This document shows, piece after piece, positions 57,218 through 64,000 of a DNA stretch of 64,000 bases. The first letter of the stretch is position 1. Each line of letters begins with the position of its first letter. A model generated the notes under the pieces. It did no database searches. It saw nothing but the letters and a program-made list of their open reading frames with translations, and was not told the origin of the DNA. A program made the position numbers and the translations under genes. Source of the DNA: Pseudeuparius sepicola. Taxonomy: Eukaryota; Arthropoda; Insecta; Coleoptera; Anthribidae. Where the stretch lies: contig OY987303.1 in the NCBI GenBank assembly GCA_963920635.1, positions 49,227,223-49,291,222 on the forward strand, given 5' to 3'.

Positions 57218-58677
57218 TATATTCTAAACAGCCAGTATTTGTTTTTTTTTAATTTATGTACACGCGCGGCCCTTGAAATCGTTCCAATACGTGCGGACGC
57301 AAAGACGTTCAACTGACAACGTTGGAATTACCCCTCCCCTCTATCGGGTTTGTGAAGCCATAGCGATAACCTTAAAAGCGTAAGTGACGGCAAATCTAAC
57401 ATCTTATTACGCGACATTACCTTACGTGACATTGCCAGTTACAGTACAAAAAACAGTAAATTCCGCGCTGTTGGTTGGCCTTAGGTTGCCTGAATAATAG
57501 TGGAAAATCTTATAACCCTGCCCACGGACATTGGTGGCTTTTTTCGCAAAAGTCTTTCGACAACGTCGAATAGAGCCGCTCTAAAAATCGAAGAAGGTGG
57601 TAAATCTCTTAATTGGGTGTCGTACTGTCCTCCGGTACCAAAAAGAACCTCAAAAATCCGATATCTAAGAGAAATTCCCTATTCACGATTAACCACTTTC
57701 GAGAAACGGGACGGCTGTAGAATCAACGAAACCGACGGAAGATCCTCTGAAACTACTATTGGAAATTGCTTGTTTTCTCTCATTTCTCGATTTTTCGTGG
57801 GCCCGGGAAGCATCAGAACCTCACCCGAGGACTCCAGGGAAGCTTTAAAAATTGAAATAAACCTAAGATTTGGTTCGCGGTTAAGATAAAGAAATGTAAT
57901 AAACCAATGTAAAAAACCACTACGAAATTCTTCTATAATAACACAATTATTATACTTGGATATTATACCTTATTTAACTAATACCACTTTGACAATGAAA
58001 AAAATTCTCGTAATTTCACGTTACGTGAATCTCAAAACACAAAGAAACTGTGTAAAACTTTAAATCAACTTTATTATAATGATAATGCAGCGATTTATTA
58101 ACCTATTTTCGTTGACTGACGTATCACAATTTTTATTTTCTACGAGGAGGAGCGGGTCGGTACCAGGGAATGTAGGGGAAGTTGTTGATTTGAGTAGCCG
58201 TGGAATTGGCGCAACGTTGCCGCACTTACCCGAAATTCTTGATTTCTTGCTTATTTCTCATGCCTATGAGGCCGCGCGTGTACCTGTGTCTTTGTGTTAA
58301 TTTTATTTTTGTTATATTATTTGATTTTTGTTTTTTTTTTTTTATTTTTTTTTTCCTTTGGGTGGTATTTATTGGTTAAAATCATGAACCAGATCAATTT
58401 TAATAAAAATCATAAGTTGATTAAACTACAAAACTTGACAGTTGCATATTGTAGGTAAAAAATAGCTAGGTACCTAACTACTGTCCCGGTTTTCGTCAGC
58501 CAGGAGTTGGTCACCTTGTATTAGACGAGCCGCATAAACAATTTAAGGAATCGTGCTGGATTGTGCCTTGAGGAACAAGGAGGACAAATTGAACATTTAT
58601 TGTAAAATAGGATTATCTACTCGTCTAGGTTTTTGTTGTTCTTGTGTTTTCAGTTTGACTTTTTTAGTTTTAATGTG

Positions 58678-58682
<5 letters not shown>
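57218..58682. other. No gene established
   Basis: A 129-codon plus-strand frame at 57500-57889 starts with GTG and has no recognisable domain. The tract is less AT-rich than the neighbours, so an unrecognised gene or element is possible. A possible Pro-rich minus-strand exon at 58133-58205 is discussed separately. Confidence 0.35.

Positions 58683-58711
<29 letters not shown>
58683..58711. repeat. (TA)n microsatellite
   Basis: About fourteen perfect AT/TA repeats. Confidence 0.9.
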
Positions 58712-58715
<4 letters not shown>

Positions 58716-58851
58716 AAATAAAACGTCTCGGACCATACTCTCGTGGTATGTTTATGATTTATTTAATCAATAAATTTAACATTAACTGAATTTTTACTGA
58801 ACCCTTAAACAATATTCCAAAGCACACTTCGCAACAATGGGTAACTAGGCT

Positions 58852-59366
58852 TATGTTTTCAAGGCACTCTATGCAAAAACGTCAAACATTATGGGGCTTA
58901 TGTTTCCAAGGCACTATGCAAAAACGATTAATTTGATATTACGGCAAGAAAGAAGAAGTAAAGCATAATGTGTGACATATCATTTTAACCAAAAAAAATT
59001 CCGCTTTTCAAAAATGCAAAAATACAATATGGCGCCTATAAGAAAAACAAAATTGATCGTCATATTTTTGTCCAGAGAAGCGATAAAAAATGCGAGGACA
59101 TATTTAGATTTCTTGTAAAAAAGTGCCTTAATAATGTTTAACTTAGAAATGTCCAGCCCCCGTCATTTTCGTTTAAAAAATAAAAACGAAAACGACAATT
59201 TTCAGTTTTTTCGCATTACTTATTTGCAAAACGAGAAGGGCCAACCAAATATTTTTTACCCTGTTATTCAGCATCAAATTCGGCAACTTTGCCCCAATTT
59301 AACCGACCTAGTATCTCCTAAGATAACTAAGATCCCCATGCATAGACTCGAAATACGGTCACCATG
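58852..59366 (-). mobile_element. CAGGGTGACC MITE, reversed copy lacking one end
   Basis: The reverse of 22139-22662. It ends GAAATACGGTCACCATG/TA, while the left terminal repeat is missing. It carries the same duplicated GGAAACATAA/TTATGTTTCC subterminal block as 55204-55690. Confidence 0.75.
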
Positions 59367-59617
59367 TATATCCCAAAGTTCAAAGGTGCGCGTGAGCTTA
59401 TCTTTTCATGTTATAGTATCATTAAAAATATACATATTGGCGAAAATCGAACTTGAGACCTCTTCTTTAGAATAAGTCGAACTTTGTTATTTATTTATTA
59501 TATTTAGCAAATAAAAAAATTGATTGTTTTCCGAAACAAATATCTGCTTCCACTCACGTGATGATGTGGAAGCACCTAACAACATATATATGTACAATTA
59601 AAAAATACAATACATAC

Positions 59618-59756
59618 CTGATTTTTCTTCATTATTAATCATATTACCGAAGTCGTCTGGAAATACAATATCTCGTGACTTTTGTGCCCTAGTTGTGAGC
59701 ACAAACGGCACAAACAATAGCGTCACTATTAAGGCAAAGATGCTCCCGTTAGACAT
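59618..59756 (-). CDS. Signal-peptide exon of a secreted peptide gene
   Basis: From the ATG at 59756 the minus strand encodes MSNGSIFALIVTLLFVPFVL, a signal peptide with cleavage expected near TTRA, then QKSRDIVFPDDFGNMINNEE. The exon ends at AATCAG/GTATGT with one base over (46 codons plus G). That phase fits the cysteine-pair exon at 53652-53773, about 5.8 kb downstream on the same strand, and no other start exon was found for it. The intervening intron would contain three MITEs, which is plausible but long. An mRNA read across the join would settle it. Otherwise this exon pairs with an exon outside the set I could find. Confidence 0.6.
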
Positions 59757-60541
59757 GTTGGATGCTTTGACAAAATGAACAGTTGATTTGATTGAATAAT
59801 TTGTTTGTCTGCAATGTGAAGCAACAAACAGTAGGTACAGAGATAAAGTTAATTGCGCTTGAAACAAATTGAAAATAATATTTTTAAAAGCAGGCATTTA
59901 TTTAAGCTATGTACTAAAACCATATACCTATAGCAACCTATACCGCGCAAGAGAGACGTCCGACCCGGGGAATAATTTGGCGGCCATTTGAGGCAGGAAA
60001 TTTGAAATAATTTATACGGGTGGGTTCCATAAATAATGTAATGTCTTGGTTGTCGCTTTGTGTAAAATGGAAATTATTTTAGTTCAAAGTACAACATAGG
60101 TCCAAGATTTTTGTTGTTTTTGATTTTGTAGGTTGACAAATTATACAACTTAATCAAAATAACATATTTTAATCATCATAAAGAGAACTAATTTAATTAT
60201 TATTGTACATTATACCTTATACAATAGCTACATTATAAATAATTACTTGTAAGTAACATGAAAATATTTTTAATACCTAACATTTTCATACAATATTACT
60301 TCGGATAATTATTTCTTTGAATACTTTTAATAATAATAACCTATTTTCCAGGAACATAATATCTAAGTATATTACCTATTTCTAAATTTTTAGGCAGCTA
60401 GTTTTATTCCTTAGAACTTTTTATTTTTCTTTGTTTAAAAAATAGAAGCAAAAGAAAACTTCGTAACTTCTACCACATTAATCTTTGTTTCAAAAATGCA
60501 AGTGAAGTGATTTCTATAATTACGCTCTTCTTTGATAAGCT
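59757..60541. other. No gene recognised
   Basis: A short block near 59880-59935 (TTTATTTAAGCTATGTACTA) resembles part of the repeat at 53150-53180. Nothing else seen. Confidence 0.4.
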
Positions 60542-60770
60542 TCAATAATTTTGCTGGCGGTGATCTGCAGTTAACAAGTTTACTTCTATTTGCTCCAGAA
60601 ATGCGGCTCTCTTCCTCGTATCGAGAATTACAATGTCTCCATTTTCCTCATCTGCATGAGTTACCTACTTCTTGAACCGGTATGAATTTCATTGACGCCA
60701 CTGCTTCGGTTAAGTTTCTAGTTTCTAGATGGTAGAGCGCCACTTTTCGCGTTCTTTCGTGTTGCATTAA
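60542..60770 (-). pseudogene. Short coding-like fragment, frameshifted, family unknown
   Basis: The minus strand reads QHERTRKVALYHLETRNLTE, then AVASMKFIPVQEV in one frame. After a shift near 60655 it continues ADEENGDIVILDTRKRAAFL, then EQIEVNLLTADHR and a stop at 60542. The sequence has balanced composition and long charged helices unlike nearby AT-rich DNA, suggesting decayed coding sequence. A GTAACT donor and a CAG acceptor near the frame change could instead mark exon boundaries. I do not recognise the protein. It lies about 340 bp left of the virus-like block but on the opposite strand. Confidence 0.35.
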
Positions 60771-61104
60771 AAAATCCTGTTCATAAAATTAATATAATAG
60801 GTACGCATACCTACATAGAGTCCTTTCAGAGATTATTGTCGATGACACCTAGAGTACTAAGCCACTTTCTAAATTTAGTGTTTTCTCTTAAAAACCTAAA
60901 AATCATCAAGAAATCAGAAAATACCAATGAAAAACAATATTATTTGGCAAAAAATTATACCTATTTACTTACCTATGGAATGTAATTTCACAATCTGGAT
61001 GTAAAAGTCTCTTCGCATTTTTACAATGCTTTACGAAGTAATTTTTTGATTTCGTAAATATGAAAACGAAAAGCTATTAACCGTGCAAAATATAAAGAAG
61101 AAAT
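60771..61104. other. Spacer before the virus-like block
   Basis: AT-rich, no gene recognised. The direct repeat begins at 61105. Confidence 0.4.
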
Positions 61105-61334
61105 CGCGATTAGAAACTAAAAACTCGTCTCTCAAAAAGGCATGTCACGCTGACTTTTATAATTTTACCGGCGCCTTCAAAAAGTATAATGCGCAATTTC
61201 ATTCATACAGTATCAAAAAATTTAAACAAGGAATAGAGTATAGCCACCATTAAAACTGTCAATATAGGGCTAAAAATGGCGGCGAATTCCATCTTTTTTT
61301 GTAACCTGCGCCTTGCCGTGCGCAATAGGGCCAA
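61105..61334 (+). repeat. Left copy of the 230-bp direct repeat
   Basis: Identical to 63468-63697 except for one C/T difference in AGGG(C/T)TAAAAATGG. It contains the 3' part of the small gene at 63431-63616 without its start codon. Its right edge lies two bases before a TATA box. Confidence 0.95.
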
Positions 61335-61336
61335 GG

Positions 61337-61372
61337 TATAAATAAAACTCATCGTTGTTCGTTCAGCTCAGT
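61337..61372 (+). promoter_or_regulatory. TATA box plus arthropod initiator
   Basis: TATAAATA at 61337-61344 is followed by TCAGT at 61368-61372, the arthropod initiator consensus, at the standard spacing (about 31-33 bases from TATA to the A). The first gene's ATG is only six bases after the predicted start, so the leader would be extremely short. Confidence 0.65.
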
Positions 61373-61375
61373 GTG

Positions 61376-61786
61376 ATGTCGTCTTTCGCTGGAAGTGGAT
61401 TGGTTAATAGCGTCATCAATAGGTTGCCAGTCGAATTACACCTTCCCGGCTACCAGTACTGCGGTCCAGGAACAAAGTTGGAGAAACGTCTTGCTCGTGG
61501 AGATCCCGGCATCAATAAGCTAGACGCCGCTTGCAAAGATCACGACATCGCATATTCCAAAAATAAGTCTCTGGAAGAGAGACATAAAGCAGACAAAGAA
61601 TTGGAAAATCGAGCGTGGGAGCGAGTGGTATCGAGGGACGCTAAATTCGACGAAAAAGCTGCCGCGTGGTTCGTTACAAATACGATGAAGGTCAAACGCA
61701 AGGTCGGTATGGGCATAAATAAGCGCCCGGTTTCGTTTAAAAGAGACATCGTCAAGAAAGTTGAAAGATCTCTGAAAAAACTTTGA
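61376..61786 (+). CDS. Parvovirus-type phospholipase A2 protein
   Basis: A 136-residue frame from the ATG at 61376 (favoured over upstream non-ATG starts because it follows the promoter). It has a PLA2 fold signature: the calcium loop YCGPGT at residues 28-33 and the catalytic LDAACKDHDIAYS with His56-Asp57. Such domains occur in parvovirus minor capsid proteins and in adintovirus/Polinton-like elements, where they hydrolyse membrane lipids to let the particle leave the endosome. The C-terminal third is basic (MKVKRKVGMGINKRP, RDIVKKVERSLKKL), consistent with packing against DNA. It is first in a compact six-gene row on one strand. All key residues are present. Whether it is expressed or a genomic relic is unknown. 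Confidence 0.85.
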   Translation: MSSFAGSGLVNSVINRLPVELHLPGYQYCGPGTKLEKRLARGDPGINKLDAACKDHDIAYSKNKSLEERHKADKELENRAWERVVSRDAKFDEKAAAWFVTNTMKVKRKVGMGINKRPVSFKRDIVKKVERSLKKL

Positions 61787-61806
61787 GCAACAGTCAGTTG
61801 AATGAC

Positions 61807-62166
61807 ATGAAGCACTTGAAGAAAGCGTCGTTGGTTGCTTTAAAAGCGGCACGAATAGCCGTTAAGAAGGCGGGTGGAAAGAGGAACGTGAAAATTCCTC
61901 GCACAATTCCGTTCCAGCATACCGGCGGATTTCTTCCTTTACTGCCCCTCCTAGGTGCCTTGGGCGCCCTTGGTTCGGTGGCAGGCGGTGCCGGTGCTGT
62001 AGCCAAGACAATTATCGACGCAAATAATGCGAAGAAGCTTTTGGAAGAACAAAAACGGCATAATCGGTCGATGGAAGCCATCGGAAAGGAAGGCTCCGGC
62101 TTATATTTACGTAAAAATAAGAATGGATTAGGACTGTTCCTTAAGAAACAAAAAAACTCCCAATGA
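61807..62166 (+). CDS. Adenovirus pX/pVI-like basic, hydrophobic virion protein
   Basis: The ATG at 61807 gives 119 residues; an upstream TTG frame is not used in eukaryotes. The N-terminus is strongly basic (KHLKKASLVALKAARIAVKK, then GGKRNVKIPR). A glycine/alanine/leucine-rich hydrophobic stretch follows (GGFLPLLPLLGALGALGSVA), then a helical region with AKKLLEEQKRHNRSMEAI, and the tail GSGLYLRKNKNGLGLFLKK. This arrangement is seen in core or membrane-active minor proteins of adenovirus-related Polinton/adintovirus elements. It starts 20 bases after the PLA2 stop, and its stop overlaps the next gene's ATG (ATGA). The assignment rests on general pattern and gene neighbourhood. Confidence 0.7.
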   Translation: MKHLKKASLVALKAARIAVKKAGGKRNVKIPRTIPFQHTGGFLPLLPLLGALGALGSVAGGAGAVAKTIIDANNAKKLLEEQKRHNRSMEAIGKEGSGLYLRKNKNGLGLFLKKQKNSQ

Positions 62167-62534
62167 AGCTACCCAATAGACCGCTGTCCGACGAAGATAT
62201 ATTGAATTACGTCGAAATTTTAAAAATACCATATTTCAGAGGCGTCTTTATGAGAGATACACTTCCGTCGACGCCGAAAAATTACGAAGCGGCCATTTTA
62301 AATTTAGACGTGCAACGCAACAAAGGAACGCATTGGGTAGCTTACAAAAAAAGAGGCTGTGCCGTAGAATATTTCGATAGCTTTGGCGCTTTGAAACCGC
62401 CCAAAGAACTGATTCGATATTTTGGAAAGGGTGTCAAGGTCACGTACAATAACGACGCCTATCAAAATTTTAACGAAATAAATTGCGGTCATTTGTGCAT
62501 TGAATTTCTCTATAAAAGGTGGGGGACAACTTAA
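62163..62534 (+). CDS. Adenain-like cysteine protease
   Basis: A 123-residue frame overlaps the previous gene by four bases. It carries the adenain/Ulp-type catalytic set: His57 in KGTHWVAY, acidic Asp72 in EYFDSFG, Gln101 in YQNFNEINCG, and Cys108 in NCGHLC. The seven-residue spacing from Gln to Cys matches adenovirus protease. These enzymes cleave virion precursor proteins during maturation. The protein is shorter than adenain (about 200 residues), ending soon after the cysteine (FLYKRW), as is common in Polinton-type versions. All catalytic residues are intact. The gene order PLA2, pX-like, protease, jelly-roll candidate supports a virus-like morphogenesis module. Confidence 0.88.
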   Translation: MKLPNRPLSDEDILNYVEILKIPYFRGVFMRDTLPSTPKNYEAAILNLDVQRNKGTHWVAYKKRGCAVEYFDSFGALKPPKELIRYFGKGVKVTYNNDAYQNFNEINCGHLCIEFLYKRWGTT

Positions 62535-62546
62535 AAGTCGCCAGTC

Positions 62547-63275
62547 ATGTCATTGTTGTTTACTCTACACGGACGCACATCCACGCTCTCCATCGATTTT
62601 GACAGTCCGATAGTTTTGGACCCAAACGCCGAGTACGGTTTAGCTTTGCTGGGATTCCACACGTTCAACAGCATACCGAATATCGAAGAGGAGAGCGGCG
62701 ACAACAATTTTCGTTATCTAACCGGTAGTTTCGGTGCTAGCAAAGAAATATCACTTCCCACCGGTTCATACGAGATAAAGAATATAGAAGAGCACATACG
62801 GAAAAATTTGAAAAAATCGGAAGACGAAAACGATAGCGGTAGCATATCGATACAAGCGAACAAGAGCACTCTGCAGTGTGAGATCTACAGCGATCAATAT
62901 ACCATAGATTTTGTTACAGCCGGGTCTATTGGAAGACTTTTGGGGTTTTCCGAACGATACTTAGATAAAGGGAAAGTGCACGTTTCAGATTTGCCGGTAA
63001 ATATCATTAAAGTTAGAACGATACATATAGATTGTAACATCACAGCCGGTGCTTATTACGTAAACCGACCTACGCACACGATTTACGAATTCGCCGTTGG
63101 GGTCGACCCCGGTTACGCCATAGACGAAACCCCTAAAAATTTACTCTACGTGCCTGTCACGAAACGTGAAATAAACAACCTGACCATAAACATCCTCGAT
63201 CAGAATTTCAAGCCTGTCAATTTCAGAGGTGAAGAAATTATCGTTAGATTGGAAGTGAAACGACTGTCTATGTGA
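62547..63275 (+). CDS. Candidate minor capsid (penton, single jelly-roll) protein
   Basis: A 242-residue frame begins 12 bases after the protease. It is rich in alternating hydrophobic and polar residues, suggesting beta strands, with few long helices. The start (MSLLFTLHGRTSTLSIDF; LDPNAEYGLALLGFHTFNSI) and the end (VNFRGEEIIVRLEVKRL) match the general look of Polinton/adintovirus minor capsid proteins, which form pentons at the virion vertices. I cannot confirm the fold without structure comparison. Length fits a single jelly roll. No stop or frameshift is present, so the gene is not decayed. Position beside the protease supports the capsid assignment. Alternative: another capsid-associated protein. 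Confidence 0.6.
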   Translation: MSLLFTLHGRTSTLSIDFDSPIVLDPNAEYGLALLGFHTFNSIPNIEEESGDNNFRYLTGSFGASKEISLPTGSYEIKNIEEHIRKNLKKSEDENDSGSISIQANKSTLQCEIYSDQYTIDFVTAGSIGRLLGFSERYLDKGKVHVSDLPVNIIKVRTIHIDCNITAGAYYVNRPTHTIYEFAVGVDPGYAIDETPKNLLYVPVTKREINNLTINILDQNFKPVNFRGEEIIVRLEVKRLSM

Positions 63276-63276
63276 A

Positions 63277-63483
63277 ATGCGTTTGGTTTTTGGAGGCAAC
63301 TACCAACCGTATAAAAGGCGGTTTAGTGACCTCCGACCCTCATTGACGAAGACGTCATCGAAGTGGAAACACCATTGCAACTTGAATCTAACGCCGGAAA
63401 ACCGTCGATTTCTAGAAGCACTCGGCTACCATGTCGTTAACGCCGCAAGTATTCGACGTGCACCGCACGCGATTAGAAACTAA
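63277..63483 (+). CDS. Small basic ORF of the virus-like block
   Basis: Starts two bases after the previous stop (TGA-A-ATG). 68 residues, rich in Arg and Lys, with LTPENRRFLEALGYHV near residues 39-54. I associate this short helical motif with a small protein recurring in Polinton-type elements, but not with a function. The last 53 bases overlap the following ORF in a different frame, and the end falls within the right direct repeat. The tail after residue 60 may therefore be specific to the repeat context. Confidence 0.5.
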   Translation: MRLVFGGNYQPYKRRFSDLRPSLTKTSSKWKHHCNLNLTPENRRFLEALGYHVVNAASIRRAPHAIRN

Positions 63484-63616
63484 AAACTCGTCTCTCAAAA
63501 AGGCATGTCACGCTGACTTTTATAATTTTACCGGCGCCTTCAAAAAGTATAATGCGCAATTTCATTCATACAGTATCAAAAAATTTAAACAAGGAATAGA
63601 GTATAGCCACCATTAA
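63431..63616 (+). CDS. Small ORF overlapping the previous one; 3' half duplicated at the left repeat
   Basis: A 61-residue frame begins MSLTPQVFDVHRTRLETKNS and ends FKQGIEYSHH. Residues from about 13 on lie in the 230-bp direct repeat, so the left repeat (61105-61249) holds the same C-terminal part without a start codon. It overlaps the previous gene by 53 bases in another frame, typical of compact viral genomes. Function unknown. The presence of a start only in the right copy argues that the right copy is the original and the left one is a duplicated end. Confidence 0.5.
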   Translation: MSLTPQVFDVHRTRLETKNSSLKKACHADFYNFTGAFKKYNAQFHSYSIKKFKQGIEYSHH

Positions 63617-63697
63617 AACTGTCAATATAGGGTTAAAAATGGCGGCGAATTCCATCTTTTTTTGTAACCTGCGCCTTGCCGTGCGCAATAGGGCCAA
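63468..63697 (+). repeat. Right copy of the 230-bp direct repeat
   Basis: Matches 61105-61334 at offset 2363, with one base difference. The flanking sequences differ immediately on both sides: the left copy is followed by the TATA box, this one by AAGCGGTATATG. Confidence 0.95.
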
Positions 63698-64000
63698 AAG
63701 CGGTATATGTTAATATACAGGTAGGTATGTGACTAGTAGTAATACAAAGAGAGTACGGGCTCACTTTGACCTCAGTTGACCCCTTGATCCTGAGAGTCCC
63801 CTACGGCCCGAGGTCACGGGAGCAAAGTGGCTACGTCATGCCCGAGGTCACGTGACGTCACCGGATGACCCCAGTTGACCCCTAGATCCTGATAGGTTAA
63901 CCTTTGGGCCACGTGTGACCCCCAGTTGACCCCCCCCCCCACTCCAACGACGGGGCAACCCCCACTCCAACGGCTTGGTGGGGAGAGGTCTATATATCCG
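63698..64000. repeat. GC-rich noncoding tract with repeated GTTGACCCC motifs
   Basis: AGTTGACCCC occurs at least three times (about 63775, 63874 and 63927), ACTCCAACG twice near the end. CACGTGACGTCAC near 63850 fuses an E-box (CACGTG) with a CRE-type TGACGTCA. Much more GC-rich than the rest of the window. It may be regulatory or structural sequence of the virus-like element continuing past the edge. Confidence 0.55.

Noticed and set aside
57500..57889. 129-codon plus-strand frame as a gene
   Set aside because: Starts with GTG, shows no domain, signal peptide or splice signals, and I see no relative in the window.
61520..62081. Minus-strand frames across the PLA2 and pX-like genes
   Set aside because: The plus-strand frames carry catalytic and family motifs; these are antisense by-products.

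Overview
The window is nuclear DNA of an arthropod, most likely an insect: it is AT-rich, coding regions are tiny and split by GT-AG introns, and nearly everything else is transposon-derived (TA-flanked MITEs ending in CAGGGTG, Tc1/mariner, hAT, Ty3/Gypsy, a jockey-like LINE). I cannot name the species. There are no operons except in the virus-like block at the right end. I recognised no tRNA, rRNA or CRISPR.

Host genes. From 2 kb to 60 kb there is a loose cluster of short secreted peptide genes, all on the minus strand. Each has a signal peptide, a short variable mature region (often with a T/S-Y-x-x-[FL]-F start) and a C-terminal cysteine pair of the type C-x2-G-x(5-7)-C. Complete reading frames lie at 2075-2245, 3364-3513, 24492-24710, 27375-27587, 30070-30270 and 40911-41129; single exons lie at 52433-52563, 53652-53773 and 59618-59756. 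A splice donor often sits at or just after the stop codon. Two members have tandem duplications starting exactly at their 3' ends: nine 130-bp units at 942-2112, and two 488-bp units at 26396-27373. Other host pieces are a Pro/Tyr/Thr-rich exon (42921-43629) and a probable C-type-lectin-like exon (34055-34215).

Mobile elements. A young Ty3/Gypsy insertion with an inverted gag piece (3923-5875), a deleted hAT with perfect 8-bp target duplication (13419-14174), nested palindromic elements (18.1-20.3 kb), a MITE inside another element (23.1-24.4 kb), a 5'-truncated LINE (31.36-33.17 kb), a palindrome with two copies of a CXC-type mobile-element gene remnant (37.3-39.1 kb), a decayed Tc1 (41.9-42.7 kb), an intact DD34E Tc1 transposase (46786-47790), and many foldback elements.

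Virus-like block. At 61.1-63.7 kb six closely packed plus-strand ORFs encode a parvovirus-type phospholipase A2, an adenovirus pX/pVI-like basic hydrophobic protein, an adenain-type cysteine protease, a candidate single-jelly-roll minor capsid (penton) protein and two small unknowns. This is the morphogenesis module of a Polinton/adintovirus-like element. It is bounded by a 230-bp direct repeat (61105-61334 and 63468-63697), giving a 2363-bp unit, and starts with a TATA box plus arthropod initiator. Polymerase, integrase, ATPase and major capsid genes are not in the window.
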